Assembly: GCF_021601385.1 (NCBI RefSeq)
Contig: NZ_BQHO01000007.1
Coordinates: forward strand, 1-64,000
DNA length: 64,000 nt
Direction: 5' to 3'
Origin: Pseudomonas parasichuanensis
GTDB lineage: Bacteria > Pseudomonadota > Gammaproteobacteria > Pseudomonadales > Pseudomonadaceae
Shown here: positions 12,740-24,053 of the stretch, one piece after another
How positions within the stretch are numbered: the first letter of the stretch is position 1
Layout of the letters: every line of letters begins with the position of its first letter
Made by a program: the position numbers and the translations under genes
Notes under the pieces: model-generated
Databases searched by the model: none
What the model was told of the DNA's origin: nothing
The model's input: the letters and a program-made list of their open reading frames with translations, nothing else

Positions 12740-13342
12740 TCACAGCGAAATCGGCCGGCGCCCGGCAAAGGCATGGGCCAGCGTCCCGCCATCCACCAGT
12801 TCCAGCTCGCCACCCAGCGGTACGCCATGGGCGATACGCGTGGTGCTCAAACCCTTCTCGGCCAGCAACTGGGCGATGTAGTGGGCCGTCGCCTCCCCCT
12901 CCACCGTGGGGTTGGTCGCCAGGATCACCTCACTGAAGGTGCCCTGCTCTTCGATCCGCGCCATGAGCTGCGGAATACCGATTGCATCCGGCCCCAGGCC
13001 ATCGAGCGGCGACAGGTGCCCCTTGAGCACGAAGTAACGGCCACGGTAGCCGGCCTGCTCCACTGCAAACATGTCCATCGGCCCTTCGACCACGCACAGC
13101 TGGCTGTCATCACGACGCGGGTCGGCGCACTGCGGGCACAGCTCCTGCTCGGTCAGGGTGCGGCACTGGCGGCAATGGCCAACGCCGTCCATGGCCTGGC
13201 TCAGGGCCTGGGCCAGGCGCGTACCGCCACTGCGGTCGCGTTCGAGCAGTTGCAGGGCCATGCGCTGGGCGGTTTTCTGGCCGACACCGGGCAGAATGCG
13301 CAGGGCGTCGATCAGTTGGCGGATCAGGGGGCTGAAGCTCAT
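12740..13342 (-). CDS. recR: Recombination mediator protein RecR
   Basis: Works with RecO/RecF to load RecA on gapped DNA. The 200-aa protein has an N-terminal helix-hairpin-helix ([13 protein letters not shown]), a C4 zinc finger (C57, C60, C69, C72) and a Toprim domain ([27 protein letters not shown]). Size is exactly that of the family. It ends a dnaX-ybaB-recR cluster conserved in gammaproteobacteria. Confidence 0.97.
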   Translation of the reverse strand: MSFSPLIRQLIDALRILPGVGQKTAQRMALQLLERDRSGGTRLAQALSQAMDGVGHCRQCRTLTEQELCPQCADPRRDDSQLCVVEGPMDMFAVEQAGYRGRYFVLKGHLSPLDGLGPDAIGIPQLMARIEEQGTFSEVILATNPTVEGEATAHYIAQLLAEKGLSTTRIAHGVPLGGELELVDGGTLAHAFAGRRPISL

Positions 13343-13380
13343 GTATGCGGGCCTGCCAGTTCAGGAAACAGAATGAACAA

Positions 13381-13410
13381 GGGAGCAACGACCGCCTGGC
13401 CGTTGCTCCC
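13381..13410 (-). terminator. Hairpin between ybaB and recR
   Basis: GGGAGCAACG (13381-13390) and CGTTGCTCCC (13401-13410) form a perfect 10-bp stem. On the minus strand it is followed only by a weak T-rich stretch (TTGTTCATT), so it may be an attenuating or mRNA-stabilising hairpin rather than a full terminator. Confidence 0.6.
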
Positions 13411-13430
13411 CCGGGGTAACGCGAAGCCGA

Positions 13431-13766
13431 TCAGAACGGCATCTTGAAGCCAGGCGGCAGCTGCATGCCGGCGGTCATGCCGCCCATCTTTTCCTGGCTG
13501 CTCTGCTCGATCTTGCGCACGGCGTCGTTGAGTGCGGCGGCGATCAGGTCTTCGAGCACTTCCTTGTCGTCGGCATCAGCCGACATCAGGCTGTCATCGA
13601 TGCTGACGCGCTTGACGTCGTGGCGACCGGTCATCACCACGCTGACCAGGCCACCACCGGACTGGCCGGTAACTTCGGCGTTCGCCAGCTCTTCCTGCAT
13701 CTTCTGCATCTTTTCCTGCATCTGCTGGGCCTGCTTCATCAGGCCGGCCATGCCACCTTTCATCAT
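13431..13766 (-). CDS. ybaB: Nucleoid-associated protein YbaB/EbfC
   Basis: Small DNA-binding protein family, 111 aa from the ATG at 13766. It begins [20 protein letters not shown] with the long N-terminal coiled-coil helix, followed by [29 protein letters not shown], the core of the family. The frame is open to 13820, but the inner ATG pair has a GAGG ribosome binding site and gives the usual length. It lies between dnaX and recR. Confidence 0.95.
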   Translation of the reverse strand: MMKGGMAGLMKQAQQMQEKMQKMQEELANAEVTGQSGGGLVSVVMTGRHDVKRVSIDDSLMSADADDKEVLEDLIAAALNDAVRKIEQSSQEKMGGMTAGMQLPPGFKMPF

Positions 13767-13829
13767 GGGGTATACCTCAATTGGTTCATGTAATGCGGCC
13801 GCGCACAGGGCCGGCCGCATGGTTATCCG

Positions 13830-15872
13830 TTATTGGCCCTGGCTGGCCAGGGCATCCACAGGCTCAATAGTATCCTGCCGTACCGTCGCACCGAACTGCC
13901 GGATCATCTGCTGGATGAGCGGATCCTGTTCGATCGACACCACCGCATCGTGCTGGCGTTCGGCGCGTTTGCGGGACGCGGCCTGGGCCGGGGTTTCCTG
14001 CTCCGGGCGAATCAGTTCGATCTTCAGCCGGATCTCGCGCCCCAGCTGCTGGTTGAGCGCATCGTTGAGGCGGCGCTGTTGCGTGCTGTTGAACAACGCC
14101 CCTTGGCCCGGGTCCAGGTGCAGCAGCCAGTCATCACCATCGGCGGCGATCAGCGTACAGTTCGCGGCGATGTTGCCTGTCATACCCGAGACAGGCAATT
14201 GTGGGAATAATTCCAGCCATTGCAGGGCCAGGCCCGTGGCGGGCTGAGCCGCCGGCAGGGGCTCGGGGGCCTTGGCGGGCTCGTCTTCCTGCACATGCTC
14301 GGCCAGTTCGTCGAGGTAGCTGAAGCCCGCCGGGTCGCTGTCCGCGACGTAATAGTCTTCGTCCGCCGGCGGCTCGTCATCGCGATCCATGCCCACAGCG
14401 TTGTACGCGGACGGGTCAAAGGGTGGCGCGTCGTAGTCCGGCTGGCTGCCGGCCGGCTCGGCAACGGTCGGCGCGGCAACCACTGGCTCAGGCTGCGGCG
14501 GGGCGGCGACCGGCGCAGGAGGGGCGGCGGGCTCCTCCCATGGCAGATCGATCACGTCCTCGACCGGCTCGGGCACCGGGGCTGGCTCAGGCTGCGCGAC
14601 GTGCGCTTGAGCCACGGCCTCGGCGACGACAGGCGCCTCTATCGGGGCCTGTGCGGCGGCTTGCTCGACAACAGGTTCAACGGGCGCTGCGACGGCAACT
14701 GCCGCAGCTGCCACCGGTGGGGCCGGATCAGCTGTGGCCTGGCTGATCCCCACTGGCTTTAGTACCGGTTTGGGTGCATCGTCGCTGTCGGCCGGGCGGA
14801 ACGCCAGCATGCGCAGCAGGACCATTTCGAAGCCGCCACGCGGGTCGGGTGCCAGCGGCAGGTCGCGGCGGCCGATCAGGCCCATCTGGTAGTAGAACTG
14901 CACGTCCTCGGCGGGCAGCGCCTGGGCCAGCGCCAGCACCCGCTCACGGTCGCCCTGGCCGTTGTCGACCGCCTCGGGCAGCGCCTGGGCGATGGCCACG
15001 CGGTGCAGCACATTGAGCATTTCCGAGAGCACGCCGTTCCAGTCCGGCCCCTGCTCGGCGAGGTGGCGCACCGCTTCGAGCAAGGCCCGGGCATCGCCGT
15101 CGAGCAGTGCCTGCAGCACGCCGTATACCTGGCCGTGGTCAAGCGTGCCGAGCATCGCCCGCACATCCGCCGCCAACACCTTGCCTTCGCCGAAGGCGAT
15201 AGCCTGGTCGGTCAGGCTCATGGCGTCGCGCATCGAGCCGTCGGCAGCACGGCCCAGCAACCACAGGGCGTCGTCTTCGAACGGCACGTTCTCGGCGCCC
15301 AGCACATGGCTGAGGTGCTCGACCACCCGCTCCGGGCTCATGTTCTTCAGCGAGAACTGCAGGCAGCGCGACAGGATGGTGGCCGGCAGCTTTTGCGGAT
15401 CGGTGGTGGCGAGGATGAACTTGACGTAGGGCGGCGGCTCTTCCAGCGTCTTCAACAAGGCGTTGAAGGAGTGGGTCGAGAGCATGTGCACTTCGTCGAT
15501 CAGGTAGACCTTGAAGCGCCCGCGGCTGGGGGCGTACTGCACGTTGTCGAGCAGCTCGCGGGTATCTTCGACCTTGGTGCGGCTGGCGGCGTCGATCTCG
15601 ATCAGGTCGACGAAGCGGCCTTCATCGATCTCCCGGCACACCGAGCAGGTACCGCAGGGCGTGGAGGTGATGCCGGTTTCGCAGTTCAGGCACTTGGCGA
15701 TGATCCGCGCGATGGTGGTCTTGCCCACCCCACGGGTGCCGGTGAACAGGTACGCATGGTGCAGGCGCTGGTTGTCCAGGGCGTTGATCAAAGCCTTGAG
15801 CACATGGGTCTGGCCGACCATTTCGCGGAACGAGCGCGGACGCCATTTACGTGCAAGAACCTGATAACTCAT
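13830..15872 (-). CDS. dnaX: DNA polymerase III subunits gamma/tau
   Basis: Clamp-loader ATPase and replisome organiser. It is 680 aa from the ATG at 15872 (MSYQVLARKWRPRSF), the universal start of the family; the frame extends 23 codons further without a family match. Walker A GTRGVGKTT is at 45-53, the zinc module has C64, C73, C76 and C79, Walker B is DEVHML, and sensor 1 is ATTDPQKLP. A Pro/Ala/Val-rich linker occupies roughly 390-540, followed by the C-terminal tau domain. I did not see the A-AAA-AAG slippery heptamer used in E. coli to make gamma. Confidence 0.96.
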   Translation of the reverse strand: MSYQVLARKWRPRSFREMVGQTHVLKALINALDNQRLHHAYLFTGTRGVGKTTIARIIAKCLNCETGITSTPCGTCSVCREIDEGRFVDLIEIDAASRTKVEDTRELLDNVQYAPSRGRFKVYLIDEVHMLSTHSFNALLKTLEEPPPYVKFILATTDPQKLPATILSRCLQFSLKNMSPERVVEHLSHVLGAENVPFEDDALWLLGRAADGSMRDAMSLTDQAIAFGEGKVLAADVRAMLGTLDHGQVYGVLQALLDGDARALLEAVRHLAEQGPDWNGVLSEMLNVLHRVAIAQALPEAVDNGQGDRERVLALAQALPAEDVQFYYQMGLIGRRDLPLAPDPRGGFEMVLLRMLAFRPADSDDAPKPVLKPVGISQATADPAPPVAAAAVAVAAPVEPVVEQAAAQAPIEAPVVAEAVAQAHVAQPEPAPVPEPVEDVIDLPWEEPAAPPAPVAAPPQPEPVVAAPTVAEPAGSQPDYDAPPFDPSAYNAVGMDRDDEPPADEDYYVADSDPAGFSYLDELAEHVQEDEPAKAPEPLPAAQPATGLALQWLELFPQLPVSGMTGNIAANCTLIAADGDDWLLHLDPGQGALFNSTQQRRLNDALNQQLGREIRLKIELIRPEQETPAQAASRKRAERQHDAVVSIEQDPLIQQMIRQFGATVRQDTIEPVDALASQGQ

Positions 15873-16004
15873 CAAAAAACCATCGTGACCGGAGCGGGCG
15901 GAAAGAGCGCTAATGCTAGCGGAGCGAGGGGGAAATTGCACCCTGCGGATCTCGTCTAAGCTCAGCAGCAGGCGCAGCCAGGGGCTGATCAGGGAGGATG
16001 AGAC

Positions 16005-16772
16005 GTGCGGCGAGCCTTGGTCATCCTGTGGTTATGCAGTACATGCAGCCTGGCCGAGCCGCCTGTACTGCGTTTTTCCGTGGCCGAAAGCTGGAGCATG
16101 CCGCTGATGCGCATCGAGCAGGGGCAGCCGGCAGAGGGCATTCTGTTCGAGTTGATGCAGGCTGCGGCCCGCGAAGCAGGGGTGCAGGCGCAGTACCATG
16201 TGATGGCCCGGCTGCGGCTGCAGGAGGCCATGGAGAACGGCGACATCGACGTGCGCTGCTACGTCTCCACCCAATGGTTGACCAACCGCCCCGGCGATTA
16301 CCTGTGGAGCATCCCACTGATCGAGCAGCGTGACCTGCTGGTAGGCCGCCCGGGCGACACCGTCACCACCCCCGACGCTCTCCCTGCGCAAGCGCTTGGC
16401 ACCGTGCTGGGCTACAGCTACCCCACCCTTGAGCCATTGTTCACCCGCGGCCAGCTACGGCGCGAGGACAGCCGCAACCAGCTTCTGGCCCTGCAGAAGC
16501 TCCAGGCCGGGCGCTATCAGCATGCGGTGAGCAACCAGTTATCGCTGCAATGGTTCAACCGTGGGCTGCCACAGGCGCAGCAGCTGCATGGGCTGGCGGT
16601 ACTGGAAGAACAGGCACTGGGCTGCATGGTGCGCAACGATCCGGCGTTACCGACGCAGGCGATGCTGAGAGCATTTGTGCGGCTGAAGCAATCCGGGGAG
16701 ATCGAGCGGATCATCGGGCGTTACACCCAAGGCCTCACTGTGCAACCCGTGGCCGACGGCAAGGACCACTAG
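16005..16772 (+). CDS. Periplasmic amino-acid-type substrate-binding protein (orphan)
   Basis: A 255-aa exported protein with a signal peptide cleaved near residue 17 (CSLA/EPP) and the fold pattern of family 3 solute-binding proteins: LRFSVAESWSMPL, GILFELMQAAAREAGV, QEAMENGDIDVRCYVS, then GTVLGYSYPTLE. The start is GTG at 16005 with a GGAGG ribosome binding site. No permease or ATPase gene is next to it, so it may be a sensor-like or lone binding protein. Its 3' end overlaps the convergent DUF2938 gene by 4 nt. The ligand is unknown. Confidence 0.7.
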   Translation: MRRALVILWLCSTCSLAEPPVLRFSVAESWSMPLMRIEQGQPAEGILFELMQAAAREAGVQAQYHVMARLRLQEAMENGDIDVRCYVSTQWLTNRPGDYLWSIPLIEQRDLLVGRPGDTVTTPDALPAQALGTVLGYSYPTLEPLFTRGQLRREDSRNQLLALQKLQAGRYQHAVSNQLSLQWFNRGLPQAQQLHGLAVLEEQALGCMVRNDPALPTQAMLRAFVRLKQSGEIERIIGRYTQGLTVQPVADGKDH

Positions 16773-17263
16773 CCTAACAAGCCACGCGCGCCCAGCGCGG
16801 CCAGGTACAGGCCACCCCCGAACACGCAATGCGTCCCCAGGCTGCGCAGGCAGCTTTTCACCGGTGCAGGCGTATTGGCAGCAAAGTACCCCGCCCCCAG
16901 CGCCGGCTGTATCACGCACAGCGGCACCAGCACCGAAACAATCCCGAACAGCAAGGCCGGGAGTGCCGTCGGTTCACGCAACCAAGGCACTCCAACCAGC
17001 CCCACCAGGAGTGCGGCGAACAACAACCCGGTGACATAGTGCAGCAGCCAGCCCCACGCCAGCTCACCGCGAACAGCTTCGGCCTTGCCAATCGCCGCAT
17101 GCCGCCAGCGCCCTTTCAGCAAGTGCCCTGCCCAACGGCCGATCATGGCGTAGTTCAGGGTCGTGATACCCAGGCGCCTGAGCAACAGCGTCCACAGGTC
17201 CATCACCAGCGTGGCGACGATGCCGATGAACAGCGTGGAGTAGATCAACGAGGTTACGGTCAT
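16769..17263 (-). CDS. DUF2938 family membrane protein
   Basis: A 164-aa predicted inner-membrane protein with about four to five hydrophobic segments (LIYSTLFIGIVATLVMDLWT at the start; LLFAALLVGLVGVPWL; ALLFGIVSVLVPLCVIQPALG). It carries the LNYAMIGRWAGHL segment characteristic of DUF2938. Function is unknown. I placed the start at 17263 because a MerR-type promoter would put transcription start near 17304, making the upstream ATG at 17305 impossible to use from that message. It is divergent from a MerR-family gene that probably controls it. Confidence 0.75.
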   Translation of the reverse strand: MTVTSLIYSTLFIGIVATLVMDLWTLLLRRLGITTLNYAMIGRWAGHLLKGRWRHAAIGKAEAVRGELAWGWLLHYVTGLLFAALLVGLVGVPWLREPTALPALLFGIVSVLVPLCVIQPALGAGYFAANTPAPVKSCLRSLGTHCVFGGGLYLAALGARGLLG

Positions 17264-17311
17264 GACGGATGCCCTTGGCAGATTGACGGAACAGGTCTTT
17301 GCCAAGCAGCA

Positions 17312-17338
17312 TGCAAGTTGAAGTCAACTTCAAGTCAA
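17312..17338 (-). promoter_or_regulatory. MerR-type operator/promoter of the DUF2938 gene
   Basis: On the minus strand a TTGACT -35 is followed after 19 bp by CATGCT. The spacer contains the dyad CTTGAAGT-TG-ACTTCAAC. An over-long 19-bp spacer with a central dyad is the hallmark of promoters that MerR-family activators untwist. The -10 match is weak (3 of 6), which is also common in such promoters. The dyad lies between the two divergent genes. Confidence 0.65.
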
Positions 17339-17348
17339 GAGGCCACCG

Positions 17349-17750
17349 ATGGATATTGCCGATGTCGCCAGGTGCAGTGGTGTACCGGCGTCGACCCTGC
17401 GTTACTACGCCAACAGGGGCCTGCTAACGGCGTTGTCCGGCCGGGGTCAGCGTCGCCAGTTCCCGGCCGACACGCCACAGCGCCTGGCGTTGATCGCCCT
17501 GGGCCAGGCGGCCGGCTTTTCGCTGGATGAAGTGGCGGCGATGCTGGCCGAGCAGCAGGTCGACCGGCAATTGCTGCTGGCCAAGGCCGACGAGATCGAC
17601 CAGCGGATCAAGCGCCTGCAGGCGATGAGCAAGGGGTTGCGGCATGCGGCGGTGTGCCCTGAAGAGCATCACCTGCAGTGCCCGACCTTCCAGAGGTTGA
17701 TGACAGTGTCCGCCAGCCAGGGCAAGCGCGGCCGAGCGCCGCGCGAGTGA
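17349..17750 (+). CDS. MerR-family transcriptional regulator
   Basis: A 133-aa MerR-type regulator. It has an N-terminal winged helix (MDIADVARCSGVPASTLRYYANRGLL), wing residues GRGQRRQF, a dimerisation helix (about 66-98), and two C-terminal cysteines C103 and C111 in the pattern CP-x6-CP. That spacing resembles the metal-binding loop of copper sensors such as CueR, but a His pair sits between the cysteines and the effector cannot be assigned. It lies beside a dyad in a 19-bp promoter spacer facing the DUF2938 gene. Confidence 0.85.
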   Translation: MDIADVARCSGVPASTLRYYANRGLLTALSGRGQRRQFPADTPQRLALIALGQAAGFSLDEVAAMLAEQQVDRQLLLAKADEIDQRIKRLQAMSKGLRHAAVCPEEHHLQCPTFQRLMTVSASQGKRGRAPRE

Positions 17751-17754
17751 GCCG

Positions 17755-19704
17755 TCAATAGCCGTGCAGTTCGCGGAACGGCTGGCTCTTGTGGTAGGTG
17801 ATCCACTCTTCCACGTCGTAGGGCAGGTACAACTGGCGCCGCGCCCGCGACAGGGCGATATACACCGCGCAGATACGCGCATCGAACGCGTAGGCATCCT
17901 TGAAGCGGTTGGTGGTCATCAGCTCGGGCGTAAGCAGGACATGATCGAACTCAAGGCCCCCGGCCTCCTCGGCCATCATCAGCAACAGGCTGGTACGTTG
18001 CTCGGCGACCCGCGCCGCCAGGGTGGTCAAGTCTGCCAGTTTGAAACCGTCCTGCAGCCGTGCCTCGACCCACAGGAACGACTCATCGAAACGCTCGGCC
18101 TCGCGCACCTGCTGCCAGTCGAGCATGTGCGCGAAGTGCGGGTGTGGCCCTTCGGCGTCCTGCACCGGGCCATGGATTGCCGCCCGGAACAGGCCGACCG
18201 CAGTGGCCATGAAGCGCCGCATATCGGGCCAGTCGGGGAATTTCAGCAGGCAACCGGACTCGGCCAGCTCCATGGCCCAGCGCATGCTGTCCCAGCGCGA
18301 GGCAGTCAGCACCACGCAGCCGTCGGGCGGGGTGAAGCCCTGGGGAAACAGCTCGATACCGACATCGACGTTGCGCGCCGCCTCGAAGGCTACTTTCGAC
18401 TTTTGCGAATGCACGTCGATCAACGGGTTGATCAGGCGCTCGACCTTTGGCCCGGAGCGCACGGCGAAGGCGATATCCTTTTGCCGCACCTGGCGCTCAC
18501 GCCGCACCACGGCGCCGGAGGCCTTCTGGTATTCGTCGCCCAGGGTGATCAACACCTGCCGCCCGCGCTCGATGATCTGCAGCAGCGAGCCCGGCACGTC
18601 CTGGCTCTCGTCGATGATCACGTGGCTGAAGCGAGTAGGCACGCTGCAGCCGCCCAGGCTGGCACGTTTGATCAGCAGCAGCGCCTCGAAACCGGTCTGC
18701 GCGCCCCAGGCCGAATGCGACTCCAGGTAGCGCCACAGCCGGCTGGCATATTCGAGCAGGACCTGGGCGTCGACGCCCGACAGCGCCTGACGGAAGAACG
18801 GCAGGTGGCGATTCGACAGGCTGTAGTCACGTGACTCGCAATAGCTGTGCAGCACTTCGAGGCAGATATCCAGGGCATGCCCGGCGTCGTACTGGCGCAG
18901 CCCGACAATGCCGAGCTCTTCGGCCAGCTTCAGCTTGCCAGGGCCTCGCGCTGCTGCCCTGCCGTTGGCTGGTTGCGCATCCTTGAGCAGGGCCTTGGCG
19001 AACTGACCGAAGGTCATGCCGACCTTTGACTGCGGGTCCAGCCCCATTCGCTGGCGCAGGGTGCCAAGCTTGGCCGGTGTGCGCGCCAGGGCCAGCACCC
19101 GCCCGCGCGGCAGGCAATCCATCAACGCGCCGAGCAGGTAGCTCTTGCCGATGCCGGCGTAGCCCTGGACATGGATGTCTTCGTCGAGGTTGGCGCGGAT
19201 GACCTTGAGCAGCTTGTCCTGCTCGACGGTCAGCCAGCGCTCGTTGTCGAAACCGGTCACCACCTGCTGGCTGAAGGGGTTGTCGGTTTGCTGCCGGCGG
19301 AGCCTGAAGTCGAAATCCCACTTGCCGTCGGCCAGCAGGTAATCCCTGCCCTGCACCTCTTCTGCGCTGAGCAGGCGCAGCTTCGAGGCCTTGATCACCT
19401 CGAGGCCGAAGTACAGTTTGCGTGCATCGAACAGCCGATGTGCTTCCGAGAGCAGGCTCACATCAGCCGAATGGAGGCCATCGACAGACCAGGCCAGCAA
19501 CTTGCCCAGCACCTTCTCCGCCGCCGGCGCATCGAGCTTGCCCTGGGCCTGGGCAAGGTTCTGGATCACCAGCAAGGCCGCCAGCTCAGGGTCGCTCAGC
19601 GCGTCCAGGGCGGGCGCGCCTTCGGCCTGCAGCAACCCCTGGCAGCGCTCCAGGGTGATGGGCAGGAAGACAGGGCAGGAGAAATTGAAATGTTCAGGCT
19701 GCAT
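17755..19704 (-). CDS. Superfamily I (UvrD-like) helicase/ATPase of unknown role
   Basis: A 649-aa protein with SF1 helicase motifs: Walker A GYAGIGKSYLL (about 181-191), Walker B VIIDESQD (362-369), motif III LGDEYQ (388-393), a motif V-like EEAGGLEFDHVLL, and motif VI YIALSRARRQLYLP near the C-terminus. The first 160 residues match no domain I recognise and include LLADGKWDFDFRLRR. It is shorter than UvrD or Rep and lacks an obvious partner nuclease. Gene ends are tight against the MerR gene (5 nt, convergent). A role in DNA repair or stress is only a guess. Confidence 0.75.
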   Translation of the reverse strand: MQPEHFNFSCPVFLPITLERCQGLLQAEGAPALDALSDPELAALLVIQNLAQAQGKLDAPAAEKVLGKLLAWSVDGLHSADVSLLSEAHRLFDARKLYFGLEVIKASKLRLLSAEEVQGRDYLLADGKWDFDFRLRRQQTDNPFSQQVVTGFDNERWLTVEQDKLLKVIRANLDEDIHVQGYAGIGKSYLLGALMDCLPRGRVLALARTPAKLGTLRQRMGLDPQSKVGMTFGQFAKALLKDAQPANGRAAARGPGKLKLAEELGIVGLRQYDAGHALDICLEVLHSYCESRDYSLSNRHLPFFRQALSGVDAQVLLEYASRLWRYLESHSAWGAQTGFEALLLIKRASLGGCSVPTRFSHVIIDESQDVPGSLLQIIERGRQVLITLGDEYQKASGAVVRRERQVRQKDIAFAVRSGPKVERLINPLIDVHSQKSKVAFEAARNVDVGIELFPQGFTPPDGCVVLTASRWDSMRWAMELAESGCLLKFPDWPDMRRFMATAVGLFRAAIHGPVQDAEGPHPHFAHMLDWQQVREAERFDESFLWVEARLQDGFKLADLTTLAARVAEQRTSLLLMMAEEAGGLEFDHVLLTPELMTTNRFKDAYAFDARICAVYIALSRARRQLYLPYDVEEWITYHKSQPFRELHGY

Positions 19705-19733
19705 GTGCGCTCAATGTCCAGGCAAAGGCTGAT

Positions 19734-20129
19734 TCAGGGCGTGTCGGCATCCGGCGCCTGGCCAACCCGCAGTTCGAACTGGTATGCACCCAGTGACCCC
19801 GACATCCCGCCAGGATGGCTGTCACTCGGCTGAGGCTCATCGAGCACGCCATCGAGTTCGTGCAATGCCAGTTCCAGCAACTTGCGCAGGTCACGCACGC
19901 TGCCGGCCGATACGTTCAAGTGAAGGTCCAGCAAGGCCTGGGGCGCGGCAACAGGCGCTGGGGGCGTGGCCTCGGCGAGAATGCGCTCGTGCTCCTCTTC
20001 CATCTGGTCGAGCACCCGCGACAACTCCAGCACCCGCTCGGGGCTGGCGGCCATCTGGTCCTTGATTTCCAGGCGGCGCATCTGCCACTCCCGGATCTTG
20101 TGACGGGTAAGGTCGTCGACATGTTCCAC
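19734..20129 (-). CDS. Hypothetical coiled-coil protein
   Basis: About 131 aa, function unknown. The N-terminal half is charged and helical (HKIREWQMRRLEIKDQMAAS, ELSRVLDQMEEEHERILAE), a likely coiled coil. The C-terminal half contains SVRDLRKLLELALHELDGVLDEP and a polar tail. I prefer the GTG at 20129, which has AGGAG nine bases upstream; an ATG at 20171 has no such site. It lies 29 nt upstream of the SF1 ATPase gene on the same strand, so the two may be co-transcribed. Confidence 0.6.
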   Translation of the reverse strand: MEHVDDLTRHKIREWQMRRLEIKDQMAASPERVLELSRVLDQMEEEHERILAEATPPAPVAAPQALLDLHLNVSAGSVRDLRKLLELALHELDGVLDEPQPSDSHPGGMSGSLGAYQFELRVGQAPDADTP

Positions 20130-20284
20130 GGTCGCTATCTCCTGGCCGAACGCAATGAACGCTGGGGGCATGATAAGACGCCACGCACGATTGTGCAGGG
20201 GTTAAGGCTTAGGTGGGCGTAAAGAAAGGGTACAGGCGGGGTACGAAAGGTGCGCGAAGCGAAAAAGCCTGCGCCCAAAATGGA

Positions 20285-20394
20285 GGCGGCCCCACCAGCC
20301 ACACCCCGGCACTCGATGTTCCCGCTATGGCTGCTCCCTTCCGGGCCTGACCAGGTTAACGGGTAATCAATGCGGGGGGACCGATGGGGCCACC
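20285..20394 (-). ncRNA. ffs: Signal recognition particle 4.5S RNA
   Basis: The minus strand contains the universally conserved SRP hairpin tip ACCAGGTCAGGCCCGGAAGGGAGCAGCC in Pseudomonas form (core GGTCAGGCCCGGAAGG with GAGCAGCC). It is closed by complementary ends, GGTGGCCCC (20386-20394) and GGGGCCGCC (20285-20293), which pair over 9 bp with one G-U. The length of about 110 nt fits bacterial 4.5S RNA. It binds Ffh to target membrane proteins. Confidence 0.95.
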
Positions 20395-20424
20395 ACGACG
20401 GCTCGCCAAGTGACGAGCCGCGCC

Positions 20425-20452
20425 ATTGTACCTGTCAGCGACGAAGTTACAA
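20425..20452 (-). promoter_or_regulatory. Promoter of the 4.5S RNA gene
   Basis: On the minus strand TTGTAA (20447-20452) and TACAAT (20425-20430) are separated by 16 bp. They are followed by a GC-rich discriminator (GGCGCGG), a feature of growth-rate/ppGpp-controlled stable RNA promoters. Transcription would start near 20418 and include a small hairpin (GGCTCG/CGAGCC, 20400-20419) before the mature RNA end, suggesting 5' processing. Confidence 0.7.
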
Positions 20453-20505
20453 CCTTTGCATCAAGAAAAAAGCATCATTTCTCAATGACTTGTCCCGCGA
20501 CGCTG

Positions 20506-22917
<2,412 letters not shown>

Positions 22918-22961
22918 TCATCGCGGCGCGGACCGAGGCGGGAGCCGACCGCTGGTCTGGA

Positions 22962-23849
22962 TCAGCGTTTCTGCGTCAGCGCCCGGCGCTCGAACTCGAC
23001 GATGCGCTGGCGGTAGTGCTCGATGGTCTGGGCGGTGAGCACGCTGCGCTGGTCGTCCTTGAGCTCGCCGTTGAGCTCGTGGGACAGCTTGCGCGCGGCG
23101 GCGACCATCACGTCGAAGGCCTGCTTGGGGTGGCGCGGGCCAGGCAAGCCAAGGAAGAAGCTCACGGCACGGGTGCTGAAGTGGTCGATGTCGTCCAGGT
23201 CGAACACGCCGGGCTTGACCGCGTTGGCCATGGAGAACAGCACTTCGCCGTGGCCGGCCATGCTTTCGTGGCGATGGAAGATGTCCATCTCGCCGAAGCG
23301 CAGGCCGCTTTCCAGGATGTTCTGCAACAGGGCCGGGCCCTTGAAGCCGCCTTCGTCGCGGGAGATGACGCTGATCACCAGCACCTCTTCCATCGGCGGC
23401 AGCTCCCTGGCTGGGGTGCTGGCGCTACTGGCCGCGCCGTTGTTGCGGCTGCCGGTGTCGACAACCACGTCATCATCGCTGTCGGCGAACAGGTCGGGCT
23501 CGCGCTCGGCGGCAAGGTTGAGGTCGCCCTGCTGCGGCTCGCTGTTGTTGCGCTTGCCGCGCTTGGGCTGCTTGGCCGGCTTGGGTTCACGCTCGCGCTC
23601 ACGCGCCGGCGCACTCAGCGACGGCAGGTCGGTCTCGTCCAGCTCGGGCTCTTTGTGCGTATCCAGCACACGTGAAGGGCCAAGCACCTCGGCACTGCCC
23701 TCTTCGTCCTGGGCATTGGCGTAGCTACGGTCCAGACGGAACTTCAACTTGCCCTTGCCGCCGCGCATGCGACGCCAGCCGTCGAAAAGAATACCGGCAA
23801 TGACAATGACGCCGATGAGGATCAGCCACTCGCGCAGACCGATTTCCAT
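22962..23849 (-). CDS. zipA: Cell division protein ZipA
   Basis: Inner-membrane protein that tethers FtsZ to the septum. It is 295 aa from the ATG at 23849, beginning [22 protein letters not shown], the typical N-terminal anchor. A basic patch ([17 protein letters not shown]) and an acidic/Pro-rich linker (about 50-155) follow. The C-terminal FtsZ-binding domain runs from about 160 ([31 protein letters not shown]). The frame is open 16 codons further upstream, but those residues do not fit the family. Confidence 0.95.
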   Translation of the reverse strand: MEIGLREWLILIGVIVIAGILFDGWRRMRGGKGKLKFRLDRSYANAQDEEGSAEVLGPSRVLDTHKEPELDETDLPSLSAPAREREREPKPAKQPKRGKRNNSEPQQGDLNLAAEREPDLFADSDDDVVVDTGSRNNGAASSASTPARELPPMEEVLVISVISRDEGGFKGPALLQNILESGLRFGEMDIFHRHESMAGHGEVLFSMANAVKPGVFDLDDIDHFSTRAVSFFLGLPGPRHPKQAFDVMVAAARKLSHELNGELKDDQRSVLTAQTIEHYRQRIVEFERRALTQKR

Positions 23850-24053
23850 GTAATCCCGTGCCTCTATAAAAAATATGCTTGAAAACAAAGGCTTCAAAGG
23901 CCTTTAACACGTGGCGCCAACTCTATGTTCTGACAGGCGTTTTACCCACGCAAAAACAAGTGACGTAAAGCTAGCACGACCAAAGGCAACTTTACACCGT
24001 CTGTCGCACCTGCTGCGGATTTTACCTGCTTGATCGCACCCAATCTTCCCTCG

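Noticed and set aside
12597-12881. Short open frames reading CRERGAQRP-type peptides at several REP sites
   Set aside because: They are translations of the REP palindrome itself with no ribosome binding site, except where cobA truly runs into one.
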